Positions 46,570 to 55,754 are shown, numbered from the stretch's first letter. The stretch is 64,000 bases of DNA from Bin87 sp034428455 (GCA_034428455.1 DAOUHZ010000152.1:10342-74341); one strand, 5' to 3'. Notes: generated by a model not told the origin, from the letters alone. A program made the numbers and translations.

Positions 46570-47853
46570 ATGGCCACCATCAGACCCTTCCGCGGTTGCC
46601 GCTACGATCCCGCCGCCGTGGGCAACCTGTCCTCCGTAATCTGTCCGCCCTACGACATGATCGGCCCGCAGCTGAAGACTGAGCTGCAACAGCGCAGCCC
46701 TTACAACGCGGTCCACCTCGAGGGCGGCGAGCAGCCCGACCCGGTGGACCCCCAGGCCGGCTACCAACAGGCCGCGGGATTGTTCCAACGCTGGCTTGCC
46801 GACGGTGTCATACGCCAGGACGACGCAGCCTCCTTTTATCTGATGCGGCACGCCTACGACTTCGGCGGACGCCGGTACCAGCACCTGGGCCTGTTCGCCG
46901 ACGTGCTGGTCGAGGACTACGACGCCGGATCCGTCCTGCCCCACGAATTCACCCGCGAGCCGTCGGTGCTGGACCGGGTGGCCCTGCTGGACGCCTGCCA
47001 GGCCCAGTTCAGCCCCATCCTGTCTCTGTACCGAGATTCCGAAGGCAGCCTCCAGCGCGTATTCGACCGGATCATCGCCGAGCCGCCGGACGCCACCGCC
47101 GCCACACCGGCCGGGGGCAACGCGGAATTCTGGCGCATCGACGACGCGGCAACTCAGTCGAACATCGTCGATATCTTTGCCGGCCGGGCCATATTCCTCG
47201 CCGACGGCCACCATCGCTACGAGGCCGCCCTGCGCTACCGGCGCAGCCGGCCCGACGCCGAACAATCCGACGACCTCGCCGCCAGCAACTACGTGATGAT
47301 GTCCCTCGTCGAATTCGACGATCCCGGCCTGCTGCTGCTGCCCTACCACCGCGTCGCCGGCGGCATGTCGTCTGAGCAGTTGGACGCCGTGCGTTCCACA
47401 ATGGGCGAGTATTTCGACTCGCGGCCTCTGAACCCCGACATCACGCCGGCGGCAGCGGTCGCCGACGTGGCCCGCATCGGCGAGAACGCCCACTGCTTCG
47501 CCGTCTTCTGGTCCGACGCTCCGCCCACCATCCACACGCTGCGATCCGATATCGATTGGTCATCCTGGGGTCAGCTGGCCGTCTCCGAGGCGTGGGTTTT
47601 GCAGGAGCGCGTGCTGACGCCGGCGCTGGGTGACGCCCTGGCCCAGCATATCGACTACAGCCCCGACCACGAGGCCATCGTCCAGCAGGTCAACGTCGGG
47701 GAGCAGCAGGCAGCCATCCTGCTCAAGCCGTTCCCGCTGGAACCCTTCCGCCAGATCGTCAGCGCCGGCAACCGCCTTCCGCCCAAGTCCACCTTCTTCT
47801 ACCCCAAACTACCCACCGGCTTGGTGATCAACCAGCTCTCCGGCAGCATCTGA
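46570..47853 (+). CDS. DUF1015 family protein
   Basis: A 427-residue DUF1015 protein; archaeal and staphylococcal relatives include ATP/ADP-dependent serine kinases (SerK, SbnI). Motifs include IRPFRGCRYDPAAVGNLSSVICPPYDMIGP, the conserved LFADVLVEDYDAGSVLPHEFT, and FLADGHHRYEAALRYRRSRPDA with the DGHHRY signature. It ends STFFYPKLPTGLVINQL, also typical. The start MATIRPF at 46570 is canonical; the frame is open to 46426 but unlike the family. Its function here may be serine phosphorylation, which is inference from distant homologues. Confidence 0.9.
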   Translation: MATIRPFRGCRYDPAAVGNLSSVICPPYDMIGPQLKTELQQRSPYNAVHLEGGEQPDPVDPQAGYQQAAGLFQRWLADGVIRQDDAASFYLMRHAYDFGGRRYQHLGLFADVLVEDYDAGSVLPHEFTREPSVLDRVALLDACQAQFSPILSLYRDSEGSLQRVFDRIIAEPPDATAATPAGGNAEFWRIDDAATQSNIVDIFAGRAIFLADGHHRYEAALRYRRSRPDAEQSDDLAASNYVMMSLVEFDDPGLLLLPYHRVAGGMSSEQLDAVRSTMGEYFDSRPLNPDITPAAAVADVARIGENAHCFAVFWSDAPPTIHTLRSDIDWSSWGQLAVSEAWVLQERVLTPALGDALAQHIDYSPDHEAIVQQVNVGEQQAAILLKPFPLEPFRQIVSAGNRLPPKSTFFYPKLPTGLVINQLSGSI

Positions 47854-47869
47854 CCCGCGAGGTGACGCC

Positions 47870-48454
47870 ATGACGACCACCGCACTGCCCGCAGAAACCG
47901 CCACGCCGACCCGGCGCCGGTTCACCGTGGATGAATTCTACGCCATGGCCAAAGCCGGCATCCTGGCGGAGGATGAACGGGTTGAACTGCTGAATGGAGA
48001 AGTGTTTGCAATGGCGCCTATAGGAGCGGCTCACGGGGACATCACCTACCTCTTCGATGACTTTTTCAAGTCTTCATTGCGGGGTCGCGCCCGCGTGCAG
48101 GTACAGGGGCCTCTGGGGGTAGATGACAAAACCTTGCTGTTTCCGGATCTCTCGGTGCTCCGTCTGCGGTCGGACTACCGCCGTCATCTGCCCGAACCGG
48201 AGGACGTGCTCCTGCTCATCGAGGTGTCCGACAGCTCGCTGCGGCGCGACCGTGAGATCAAATTGTCTCTTTACGCCGCCGCTGGCATCCCCGAGGTCTG
48301 GATCGCGAACGTGCCCGCCTGCCAGGTGGAAGCCTTCTCCGACCCCGTGGACGGCGTGTACCAGAGCCGCCGCATCGTCCCCGCCGACGGGCAGATCAGC
48401 CCCATCGCCTTCCCTGACGTAGAACTGACCGTGGGCGACTTCCTGCTTGAATGA
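47870..48454 (+). CDS. Uma2 family endonuclease-like protein (tandem copy 1)
   Basis: A 194-residue Uma2 protein. TRRRFTVDEFYAMAKAGILAEDERVELLNGEVFAMAPIG is the N-terminal domain, and LFPDLSVLRLRSDYRRHLPEPEDVLLLIEVSDSSLRRDREIKLSLYAAAGIPEVWIAN has the PD-(D/E)XK-like D, E and S-x(n)-D-x3-K residues. It is followed after nine bases by a close paralogue with the same ribosome-binding site (GAGGTGACGCC), so the pair arose by tandem duplication that included the leader. Role unknown. Confidence 0.87.
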   Translation: MTTTALPAETATPTRRRFTVDEFYAMAKAGILAEDERVELLNGEVFAMAPIGAAHGDITYLFDDFFKSSLRGRARVQVQGPLGVDDKTLLFPDLSVLRLRSDYRRHLPEPEDVLLLIEVSDSSLRRDREIKLSLYAAAGIPEVWIANVPACQVEAFSDPVDGVYQSRRIVPADGQISPIAFPDVELTVGDFLLE

Positions 48455-48463
48455 GGTGACGCC

Positions 48464-49096
48464 ATGACTACAACTGCTCTGCCCGCGCAAACCGCCGCGC
48501 CAACCCGGCGCCGCTTCACTGTAGAAGAATACTGCGCCATGATCGACGCCGGCATCCTGGCCGAGGACGAGCGCCTGGAACTGCTGGACGGAGAGATTTA
48601 TGTCATGCCCCCCACCGGAGAGCCTCACGAATTCGGCACTGACCTGTTTAACCGCGAACTGACACATCGTCTCTACGACCGAGCTCTCGTGAGAGTTCAG
48701 AACTCGATCCGGCTGAGCGATTATGGACTGCCCGAGCCGGATATTGCAGTCGTCCGGTTCCGGGGCGACTACCATCGGAACCGGCCCACTCCGGCCGACG
48801 TGCTGCTGGTGATCGAGGTCGCGGACAGTTCTCTACGGCGTGACCGTGAGCTTAAGCTCCCTCACTACGCAGCTGCCGGCATCCCCGAGGTATGGATCGC
48901 CAACGTGCCCGCCCGACAGGTGGAAGCCTTCCATGACCCCGTTGACGGCGTGTACCAGAGCCGCCGCATCGTCCCCGCTGACGGTCAAATCAGCCCCCGC
49001 GCCTTCCCCGACGTGGTGCTGACCGTTGGCGAATTCCTGCTCGGTGACCCCGGCAGCCAGGGCGACGAAACGGGCGCGCCCGGAACGGATTCGTAA
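48464..49096 (+). CDS. Uma2 family endonuclease-like protein (tandem copy 2)
   Basis: A 210-residue paralogue of the 47870 gene: TRRRFTVEEYCAMIDAGILAEDERLELLDGEIYVMPPTGEPHEFGTDLFNREL, then LPEPDIAVVRFRGDYHRNRPTPADVLLVIEVADSSLRRDRELKLPHYAAAGIPEVWIAN. The first 30 and the last 60 codons match copy 1 most closely, while the middle has diverged. It carries a short extra C-terminus (GDPGSQGDETGAPGTDS). This full Uma2 core (DIAVV, IEVADSS, ELK) is intact. Confidence 0.87.
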   Translation: MTTTALPAQTAAPTRRRFTVEEYCAMIDAGILAEDERLELLDGEIYVMPPTGEPHEFGTDLFNRELTHRLYDRALVRVQNSIRLSDYGLPEPDIAVVRFRGDYHRNRPTPADVLLVIEVADSSLRRDRELKLPHYAAAGIPEVWIANVPARQVEAFHDPVDGVYQSRRIVPADGQISPRAFPDVVLTVGEFLLGDPGSQGDETGAPGTDS

Positions 49097-49101
49097 ATCC
49101 T

Positions 49102-49110
49102 TGCTATAAT
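49102..49110 (+). promoter_or_regulatory. Extended -10 promoter of the aminotransferase gene
   Basis: TGCTATAAT, a perfect extended -10, directly behind the second Uma2 gene. The predicted start near 49117 leaves a leader of about 117 bases before the ATG at 49234; I saw no known riboswitch in that leader. Confidence 0.6.
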
Positions 49111-49233
49111 AATGGCCGCGTGTGAACAAGATCACGCTGTTATCCGCCGTCGCATGACGCGCAGCGCTGACGACCATAGTCGCCCAACAGACCAATAATG
49201 CGCGCCCTCGCGCGCGCACCAGGAGCTTTCCCG

Positions 49234-50349
49234 ATGACCTTGACCAAGATCGCCCCCCAGAACCTGCGAACCCCGGGTCCGACCCCCATCCCCGACGACA
49301 TCGTCGACGAGATGTCCCTGCCCATGATCAATCACCGGGGTCCCGAGTTCAAGGAGCTGATCGAGGCCACCACCGCCGGTCTGAAGCAGGTCTTCATGAC
49401 CAGCAACGACCTGTACATCCTCACCTCCAGCGGCACCGGAGCCCTGGAGGCCGCGGTGGTCAACACCCTGTCCCCCGGCGACAAGGTCATCGCCGCCACC
49501 GCCGGTTCTTTCGGCGACCGCTTCGTCGAGATCGCGGCAGGCTACGGCGCCGACGTGACCCGCATGGACTTCGAGTGGGGCGACGCCATAGACCCCGAGG
49601 CCATCCGAGCCGAGCTGCAGAAGGATCCCGAAATCAAGGCCGTCCTCGTCACCCACAACGAGACCTCCACCGGTGTGACTCACGACCTGGAATCCATCGC
49701 CCGCGTCGTCAAGGGCGAGTTCGACAAGCTGCTCCTAGTCGACGCCGTTAGCAGTCTCGGCTGCATCCCTCTCCCGGTGGACGGCTGGAACTGCGACTTG
49801 GTGGCCACCGGCTCCCAGAAGGGCTTCATGATCCCGCCCGGCCTGGCCTTCATCAGCATCAGCGCCCGCGGCTGGGAAGCCTACCAGGACGCCAAAATGC
49901 CCCGCTTCTACTTCGACCTGATGGCCGCCGAGCGCTCCCTGTCCCGTGGCCAGACCCCCTGGACGCCAAACGTCGCGCTGCTCTACGGCCTGCGGCTGGG
50001 CTTGGATCACATCCTCGACGAAGGGCTGGAGAACGTCTACGAAAGGCACGCCGAGGTCGCCGCATACACCAGGGCCGGCGTCAAGGCCCTGGGTCTGGAG
50101 CTGCTCGCCAACGACGAATCTCGCGCCTCCAACACCGTTACCGGCATCAAGATGCCCGAGGACATCGACGGCGCCCGGCTCATGTCCATGATGCGCGAGG
50201 ACGAAGGCGTCGTCCTGGCTGGCGGGCAGGGCAAGCTGACCGGCCACTGCTTCCGCATCGGTCACCTGGGATGGGTGACCAAGGACGACATCACCGAAGT
50301 TCTGGAAGCCCTGGAGCGCGTGCTGCCCAAAGTCGGCTTCAAGAGCTAG
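49234..50349 (+). CDS. Class V aminotransferase (serine-pyruvate/alanine-glyoxylate type)
   Basis: A PLP-dependent aminotransferase of 371 residues. It has the family N-terminus RTPGPTPIPDDI, MINHRGPEFKELI, SSGTGALEAAVVNTLSPGDKVI, the VDAVSSLGCIPLPVDGWNCD phosphate/cofactor region and the PLP-lysine in TGSQKGFMIPPGLAF. The C-terminal GHCFRIGHLGWVTKDDI is typical of SPT/AGT. The ATG at 49234 has AGGAG nine bases upstream; the frame is open to 49198. Possible roles are serine-glyoxylate or alanine-glyoxylate transamination; substrate preference cannot be told. Confidence 0.92.
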   Translation: MTLTKIAPQNLRTPGPTPIPDDIVDEMSLPMINHRGPEFKELIEATTAGLKQVFMTSNDLYILTSSGTGALEAAVVNTLSPGDKVIAATAGSFGDRFVEIAAGYGADVTRMDFEWGDAIDPEAIRAELQKDPEIKAVLVTHNETSTGVTHDLESIARVVKGEFDKLLLVDAVSSLGCIPLPVDGWNCDLVATGSQKGFMIPPGLAFISISARGWEAYQDAKMPRFYFDLMAAERSLSRGQTPWTPNVALLYGLRLGLDHILDEGLENVYERHAEVAAYTRAGVKALGLELLANDESRASNTVTGIKMPEDIDGARLMSMMREDEGVVLAGGQGKLTGHCFRIGHLGWVTKDDITEVLEALERVLPKVGFKS

Positions 50350-50367
50350 TTCAGCCACGAAATCCAA

Positions 50368-50391
50368 TGGGGCGAAGGATCCTTCGCCCCA
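50368..50391. repeat. GGGGCG-type hairpin, family E, copy 3
   Basis: tggggcgaagga followed directly by tccttcgcccca: a perfect 24-base palindrome without loop bases. It lies 19 bases after the aminotransferase gene and just before the coiled-coil gene. No T-run follows. Confidence 0.7.
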
Positions 50392-50407
50392 ACGTTTATC
50401 CAGCATT

Positions 50408-50869
50408 ATGTCGTCAGTTTCCCAACTTCAACAGGCCATGGCGGCCCTGCGCCTCTCCCTGGCGGAAATCCGCCACAAGGAAGAGCAGCTGGACGTCACC
50501 ATTTCCCAGTTCCGTACTCAGCTGCGCCGATTGCCCCGGCAAACCATCTACGGACGCGCCCCGCTGGACATGGCGCTCTCCGCCATGAGCGAGGTCGAAG
50601 AGCGGCTGCGGGACGCCGAGGAGAACCATCGGCGCCTGCTCACCATCAAGAAGGCGGCGTTGGACGAACTCGCCGCCCTGGAATCCGTGGAACAGGTTGA
50701 CAAGGCGCGGAAAGAGCTGGCCCAGCTGAAACAACAGGCCGCCCGCACGGACCCATCTCAAGAAACTGCGGTGGAGATCCGCCGCCTGGAACAGTTCATC
50801 GCCGAACACAGCAAGCGCGCCGAGCAGGCGATCACCGCCAGCTTTGAGGAGAGGCGCGGCCAGCGCTAG
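50408..50869 (+). CDS. Coiled-coil protein of unknown function
   Basis: A 153-residue protein predicted to be almost wholly helical, with two long coiled segments: residues 6-36 (LQQAMAALRLSLAEIRHKEEQL) and 54-118 (LSAMSEVEERLRDAEENHRR, then ALESVEQVDKARKELAQLKQ), separated by RRLPRQTIYGRAPLDMA. No family is recognised; the plan resembles prefoldin-like or spacer proteins. There is no Shine-Dalgarno before the ATG. It follows the aminotransferase, with a hairpin between them. Confidence 0.55.
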   Translation: MSSVSQLQQAMAALRLSLAEIRHKEEQLDVTISQFRTQLRRLPRQTIYGRAPLDMALSAMSEVEERLRDAEENHRRLLTIKKAALDELAALESVEQVDKARKELAQLKQQAARTDPSQETAVEIRRLEQFIAEHSKRAEQAITASFEERRGQR

Positions 50870-50947
50870 CACGGTCCCATGGCCGAACACAGACCCGTAT
50901 AGCCACGTTGGCGGCAACGCCAGAAAGGATCGCAGGAGCATCGACGC

Positions 50948-52051
50948 ATGAAAGCATCCTATCTTGGCGCCATGGGATACGCCCACCGGCGGGATTTTCC
51001 TCCCACTTGGCCCACACCGCCATCCTACAGCGACCCCGAAACCTCGGTGCAGAGCTACCAGGACGGCATCGAAGAGTGCGAATTCGCCGAGGAGATGGGC
51101 TTCGAGTGGGTCAGCTTCTCCGAGCACCACTACTCGGGCCGGATTGCCACCGGCACACCCGCCGTCATGGCCGCTGCGGTGGCCGAGCGATGCAAGTCGG
51201 TGAAGATCGCCATGCTCGGCCCCCTGCTGCCGCTCAACAACCCAGTGCGCGCCGCAGAAGAACTAACCCTACTGGACAACATCACCAACGGCCGCCTGGT
51301 GATGGGCTTCCTGCGCGGCACCCCCAACGAGGACCAGGTCTACGGCGTCCACCCGTCAGAGGGTCGGGGACGCCTCCTCGAAGGAATGGACCTGATCCTG
51401 AAGGCCATGACCGAGCCCGAACCCTTCTCGTGGGAGGGTCGCTACTACCAGTATCGCACTGTGGCCGTGTGGCCTCGTCCGGTGCAGCAACCCTTCCCGT
51501 CAGCGCTGGTAGCGACTCGCAGCGATGATGCGGTGCAGTACGCCGCGGAGCACGGCCTGGGCCTCGGCGTGTCCTTCGTGCCCTCGGAACAAGTAGCGGG
51601 CATCACCGAAAAATACCTCCACTGGTGCGACGACGCCGGCTGGCAGCCCGAGCCGGACCAACTGGTATTTCGCGGCAGCATCTACCTGGCCGAAACCGAC
51701 CGCCAGGCCCAGGACTGGTTCAATGCGCAAACCGATGAGGGTCGCGCGCCCGGCATGGCCCTGCGCTCCTCGGTGTCCCAGGTCATCCAGGCCTCCCGCT
51801 CCGGCCAGGACGTTGACTACCGCAACGTGTTCGCCGGCAGCGCCAGCGGCGACATCGTGGGTGGCGCTCCCGGCCTCACCTTCGTCGGCGGCCCCGACAC
51901 CGTTTTCGAGCAGATCAAGGCCTACCACGACCAGTGCGGCACCGGCGTCATCGACCTCTTCTTCCAGCAACCCAGCCTGACCCACCGCGACGTGATGGCC
52001 GAAATCGACCTGTTCGGGCGAGAGGTCCTGCCCCGCCTCAAGGAGCTGTAA
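50948..52051 (+). CDS. LLM class flavin-dependent oxidoreductase
   Basis: A luciferase-like monooxygenase-family protein of 367 residues. Features: EECEFAEEMGFEWVSFSEHHYSGRIATGTPAVMAAAVAERCKSVKIAMLGPLLPLNNPVRAAEELTLLDNITNGRLVMGFLRGTPNED, with the EHH and the LDxxTNGRxxxGxxRG motifs of the bacterial luciferase type. AGGAG lies nine bases before the ATG. Its substrate is unknown; SAR202-type genomes are rich in such enzymes, which fits. The alpha/beta-hydrolase-like gene follows three bases later. Confidence 0.9.
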   Translation: MKASYLGAMGYAHRRDFPPTWPTPPSYSDPETSVQSYQDGIEECEFAEEMGFEWVSFSEHHYSGRIATGTPAVMAAAVAERCKSVKIAMLGPLLPLNNPVRAAEELTLLDNITNGRLVMGFLRGTPNEDQVYGVHPSEGRGRLLEGMDLILKAMTEPEPFSWEGRYYQYRTVAVWPRPVQQPFPSALVATRSDDAVQYAAEHGLGLGVSFVPSEQVAGITEKYLHWCDDAGWQPEPDQLVFRGSIYLAETDRQAQDWFNAQTDEGRAPGMALRSSVSQVIQASRSGQDVDYRNVFAGSASGDIVGGAPGLTFVGGPDTVFEQIKAYHDQCGTGVIDLFFQQPSLTHRDVMAEIDLFGREVLPRLKEL

Positions 52052-52054
52052 CCA

Positions 52055-52624
52055 GTGTCTTCCGATCAGGTACGCGAGACCGTCGTCATCGTCGACAAAC
52101 TCGAGAGTTCCGCTGTCCTCCGGGACGCCCTGGCGCAAAGGTGGGTAGTGCTGGAGCCTGGCCTGGACGACTTTGGCGCAGGAGCGGAAGACCGGATTGC
52201 CGCCGCAGTTGCCCCGGTAATCTCCGAACCCTACGGCCTTATCGGCGTTTCGTCCGCCGCGTCGGTGGCCATCCGCCACGCTCTGCGGTCGCCGGAAAGC
52301 GTAGCGGCGCTGATCCTGGTGTCGCCCCTGGCGGTACGACCCGCCGGAGACTCGGTACTATCCAACCAGGAACTGGAGGCACAACTCGCCGGAATCCAGT
52401 GCCCGACGCTGGCAGTGTTCGGACAGGCGGATGACACCATCGACCCGGCAGCCCCGAGCATCTACCGAAGCCACATCCCCAACTGCAACGTGGCTTTCGT
52501 TTACGACGCCGGTCACGACATCGCCGCCGAGCGTCCGCAGGCCCTGCTGAACCTCGTCGCCGACTACCTCGAACGCCGCGAGACCTTCATCGTGCAGAAC
52601 CGCGTCGGCGCCATCAATCCCTGA
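52055..52624 (+). CDS. Alpha/beta-hydrolase fold protein
   Basis: A 189-residue compact alpha/beta-hydrolase. A candidate triad is visible: nucleophile in GVSSAAS (GxSxA elbow), acid in QADDTIDPAAP, and histidine in VYDAGHDIAAERPQALLNLVADYLERRE. The N-terminal strand region lacks an obvious oxyanion HG motif. The start is GTG, three bases after the LLM stop and with AAGGAGC upstream. With only about 190 residues it lacks a full cap domain. It may act on the product of the LLM enzyme, an inference from gene order. Confidence 0.75.
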   Translation: MSSDQVRETVVIVDKLESSAVLRDALAQRWVVLEPGLDDFGAGAEDRIAAAVAPVISEPYGLIGVSSAASVAIRHALRSPESVAALILVSPLAVRPAGDSVLSNQELEAQLAGIQCPTLAVFGQADDTIDPAAPSIYRSHIPNCNVAFVYDAGHDIAAERPQALLNLVADYLERRETFIVQNRVGAINP

Positions 52625-52657
52625 TCTTGACCGCTCACGGTCCATTCAAAGTTAATC

Positions 52658-52737
52658 CGTCATTCCGGCGAAAACCGGAATCCAGAACATTCCGAACACA
52701 ACGACCTCTTGGATTCCCGCTTGCGCGGGAATGACGG
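52658..52737. repeat. Composite palindromic repeat, family C, copy 2
   Basis: An 80-base element: cgtcattccggcgaaaaccg then gaatcca on the left, and tggattcccgcttgcgcggg then aatgacgg on the right. Each half is a hairpin, and the two halves are inverted relative to each other. It fills the gap between the hydrolase and the convergent DinB gene. Confidence 0.75.
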
Positions 52738-52787
52738 TTTGGGGTGAAAGGCCGACATCCGGCACCTTGAAAAGTTCCTGTTGGCAG

Positions 52788-53318
52788 TTAGTTGCCTGAA
52801 GAGCGCGCCTGCTGGCCTTCCTGCAACTCGTCGATCTGTTCCCGCGTGCGCCCGTAGATCTGCGGCACGTCCCAACCCTGCATCCCGGCATAGGTGTCGA
52901 TCTGCGAGCGGTGATGCACCTCGTGTTCCACCAGCATCATCAGGATCCGCCAGCCGCTGAGCATACCGTCAGTATCGATCATCTTGATCCGCCGGGTCAG
53001 CCAGTCCGCCGGCGTGCCCTCGATGCGGCTGCGAAACTCGGCCGCCGAGACCTCCAGCGCCGGTACCCAATCCGCGATGGACGCCGTGCTCGGAACCTCC
53101 CAGTCGTACAACCACCCCTCGTTGCGGTAGGCCCGCGCGAAATACATTCGCGACTCGCAGATGTGATGCACGATCTGCCGGATGCTCCACGCGTTCTCAC
53201 CCTCGCCGGCCGGCGGCGCCCACGACTCGGCCGGGGCCGGCAGCGCCTGGATGTCCCGCACGGTACGCCGGTTGATGCCATCGAAATAGCGCAGGAATGC
53301 CTGTGGGTCGTTCAGCAT
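52788..53318 (-). CDS. DinB family protein
   Basis: A 176-residue four-helix-bundle DinB-like protein, a family of putative metal-dependent thiol transferases or hydrolases. The three metal histidines are visible: IRQIVHHICESRMYFARAYRN (helix 2) and MLVEHEVHHRSQIDTYAGMQGWDVP (helix 4). The start MLNDPQAFLRYFDGINRRTV is preceded by the Uma2 gene, which overlaps it by seven bases. Whether it uses mycothiol, bacillithiol or another thiol is unknown. Confidence 0.88.
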   Translation of the reverse strand: MLNDPQAFLRYFDGINRRTVRDIQALPAPAESWAPPAGEGENAWSIRQIVHHICESRMYFARAYRNEGWLYDWEVPSTASIADWVPALEVSAAEFRSRIEGTPADWLTRRIKMIDTDGMLSGWRILMMLVEHEVHHRSQIDTYAGMQGWDVPQIYGRTREQIDELQEGQQARSSGN

Positions 53319-54097
53319 GGCGTGATATCTCCTTCGGCTCCGTTTTCACCACCGTCGCGTCGGCGCAACAATTCGCGCAGCCGTTCGATTTCTTCCCAAG
53401 CCGCGTCCCGCTGATCCCGGACTGCGATGGCATACGCTTGTACTGCCCGCCAATTCCGGTCGTAGGTCTGTGTGTCCGGGTCATACACCCGAGGCCAGCC
53501 ATCATCCCAGCACAGGTTGACGCCCAGCAATGGGCTGTACACTTTCAGGATGCCGTCGGGCTCGTGGGTTTGCGGGAACTCCCGGTACGCTCCGTCGACC
53601 AGTTCAGCGCCCCATATCGGCTGCTCGTAATACCGCCCGCCGGTGGGGTCGAAACGCCAGAGCTCCCGGATCCCGATGGCGGCGTAGATGGCGGGTTTAC
53701 GGCTGACGTCCGTGCCTGCGGTACTCTCGGACGCGATTTCCATAGCCCAGTCGGGCGGCTTGCCTACTTCCCAGGGCAGGTAAATTTTTCGAGGCCGAAT
53801 CGCCTCCGCGTCCACGCCGAAAGCAAGGTACACGTCGGGCGCGATGCGGACGTTCAGGTTGCTTGGGTCGTAGCAGATGAATGAATCGTCATCAAGGAAC
53901 ACGTCGGGCCGGGTGTCGAATTCGGTGAACCGGGCGGCGAGCAGCCCGGTAATTTCCCGTATCTCGCGGTTTTGCTCCATGTGGTCCGGCGGCTTCTCCG
54001 TTATATCGGGGGCGAATTCCAGGCTGGCATAGTCGATCTCCCCACCACGGCGGTAGGGCAGCATCGGGATGTCAGCGGGTGTCTTGGGGGTTGCCAT
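53312..54097 (-). CDS. Uma2 family endonuclease-like protein
   Basis: A 261-residue Uma2 protein. The core shows VRIAPDVYLAFGVDAEAIRPRKIYLPWEVGKPPDWAMEIASESTAGTDVSRKPAIYAAIGIRELWRFDPTGG, with PDVY, E-x-x-S-E-S-T and D-x3-K residues. The C-terminus is helical (RAVQAYAIAVRDQRDAAWEE then RLRELLRRRDGG). GGAGG stands six bases before the ATG at 54097; an ATG at 54100 is also possible. The stop overlaps the DinB start, so both are in one transcript. Confidence 0.86.
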   Translation of the reverse strand: MATPKTPADIPMLPYRRGGEIDYASLEFAPDITEKPPDHMEQNREIREITGLLAARFTEFDTRPDVFLDDDSFICYDPSNLNVRIAPDVYLAFGVDAEAIRPRKIYLPWEVGKPPDWAMEIASESTAGTDVSRKPAIYAAIGIRELWRFDPTGGRYYEQPIWGAELVDGAYREFPQTHEPDGILKVYSPLLGVNLCWDDGWPRVYDPDTQTYDRNWRAVQAYAIAVRDQRDAAWEEIERLRELLRRRDGGENGAEGDITPC

Positions 54098-54173
54098 CAT
54101 CAACCTCCGGTCAACTCTTGTCCTGGCGATAGTGTAGAATCGCGCATCTCAAACCGCAAGCGAGGGCATTGTC

Positions 54174-55709
54174 ATGAAGTACGACGTGATCGTCGTGGGC
54201 TCCGGTTCCGCCGGATCGGTGGTTGCCAGCCGATTGTCTGAGAACCCCAACCGTTCCGTTATTCTGCTGGAGGCCGGCCAGGACTATCCCAACGCGGACC
54301 ATCTCCCCGAGGCCGTCCGCGACGGCTACTCCAATGAAGGTGAACAGCCCGGGTCCCCGGTCTCGTGGAACCTGCACGGAACCATCAACGACCAGCAGGG
54401 CGAGATCAACATCGCCCAGGGCAAGGTCATTGGCGGTTCCGGCTCCATCAATGGCCAGGTCTACCTGCGCGGCCTGCCCGAGGACTTCGAGCGGTGGGAA
54501 TCCTTCGGCAACGATGAGTGGACCTACTTGAAGGTCCTGCCCTTCTTCCGCAAGGCCGAGACCGATCTGGACATCCAGGACGACTTCCACGGCAGCGAAG
54601 GCCCGATACCCATCATCCGACGCGAGAACCAGCCCTGGCCTGACGTGCAGAAAGCCTTTCACGCCGCCGCCATGGAGCGCGGCTACGCATACAACGCCGA
54701 CCTCAACGGGCCCGACTCCGCTGGCATCGGAGCCATCCCGATGAACAACCAGGCCGGTGTCCGCATGAGCACCGCCATCACCCACCTCAATCCGGTGCGC
54801 CACCGCCTGAACCTCACCGTCAAGGGCAACGTCTTCGTCCGCCGCGTGCTCTTCCATGGCACGCAGGTCGCCGGTGTCGAGGTCGAGAGTGGCGGCGAGA
54901 TCTTTACCGTTGAAGCTGACCAAGTCGTGCTCAGCGCCGGCGCGTTGAAATCGCCCCACATCCTGATGCTGTCCGGCGTCGGCCCGTCGGATCAACTCCG
55001 GCAGTTTGGCATCCCGGTCATTCACGAATTACCCGGCGTAGGACAGAACCTCTTCAACCATCCCATGGGCAACGTCTCCTTCCGCGTCAAGGATCACGTC
55101 GAGCTCCACGCCAACGCCGGCGCACTGCGTTTCGGGCTACGTGTGACCTCCGAGGAGCCGTCATATCCCAACGACGTGATGCTGCACACCCTGGGAGTTT
55201 TCAACGTGATGACCGGCGAGCGCCTGCCCGACCGCATCGCCCGCATCGCGTGTGCCCTGGAGCTGCCCGACGGTTCCGGCTGGGTGCGCCTGGCGTCCTC
55301 GGATCCGACGGAGCAACCGGAGATCAACTACCGTTACCTGCACAACGAAAACGACATGCGGCGAATGCGCGACGCCGTGCGCCTGGCCGCAGACATGCTG
55401 GAGTCCGAAGCCTACCAGGAGGTGATCGACCACCGCACCGCCCCCGCGGATGACGTTCTGTCCGACAACGACGCTCTGGACGCCTGGATCCGTCAGACCG
55501 TCGGCACGTCTCGCCACGTCTCCGGCACCTGCCGCATCGGCCCCGATGACGATCCCATGGCCGTAACCGATCAGCAGTGCCGGGTCCGCGGAGTGCAAGG
55601 CCTGTGGGTGGCCGACTCGTCGATCATGCCCCAGGTCACCCGCGCCAACACCAACGCCACCGCCATCATGATCGGCGAGCGCGTCGCCGACTGGATATCG
55701 GGATCATAG
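54174..55709 (+). CDS. GMC family FAD-dependent oxidoreductase
   Basis: A 511-residue glucose-methanol-choline oxidoreductase, likely an alcohol or choline-type dehydrogenase. The FAD-binding G9-S-G-S-A-G14 in VVVGSGSAGSVVASRLSE, GKVIGGSGSINGQVYLRGLPEDFERW, VILSAGALKSPHILMLSGVGPSDQL (here VVLSAGALKS), and the C-terminal HVSGTCRIGPDDDPM plus ANTNATAIMIGERVADWI are all present, with the catalytic His-Asn pair in SRHVSG and NTNA. It is followed by the duplicated small membrane protein genes. Confidence 0.93.
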   Translation: MKYDVIVVGSGSAGSVVASRLSENPNRSVILLEAGQDYPNADHLPEAVRDGYSNEGEQPGSPVSWNLHGTINDQQGEINIAQGKVIGGSGSINGQVYLRGLPEDFERWESFGNDEWTYLKVLPFFRKAETDLDIQDDFHGSEGPIPIIRRENQPWPDVQKAFHAAAMERGYAYNADLNGPDSAGIGAIPMNNQAGVRMSTAITHLNPVRHRLNLTVKGNVFVRRVLFHGTQVAGVEVESGGEIFTVEADQVVLSAGALKSPHILMLSGVGPSDQLRQFGIPVIHELPGVGQNLFNHPMGNVSFRVKDHVELHANAGALRFGLRVTSEEPSYPNDVMLHTLGVFNVMTGERLPDRIARIACALELPDGSGWVRLASSDPTEQPEINYRYLHNENDMRRMRDAVRLAADMLESEAYQEVIDHRTAPADDVLSDNDALDAWIRQTVGTSRHVSGTCRIGPDDDPMAVTDQQCRVRGVQGLWVADSSIMPQVTRANTNATAIMIGERVADWISGS

Positions 55710-55754
55710 CATCCGTGCTAACATACCGATCACAACCACGATGACAGGCATTTT

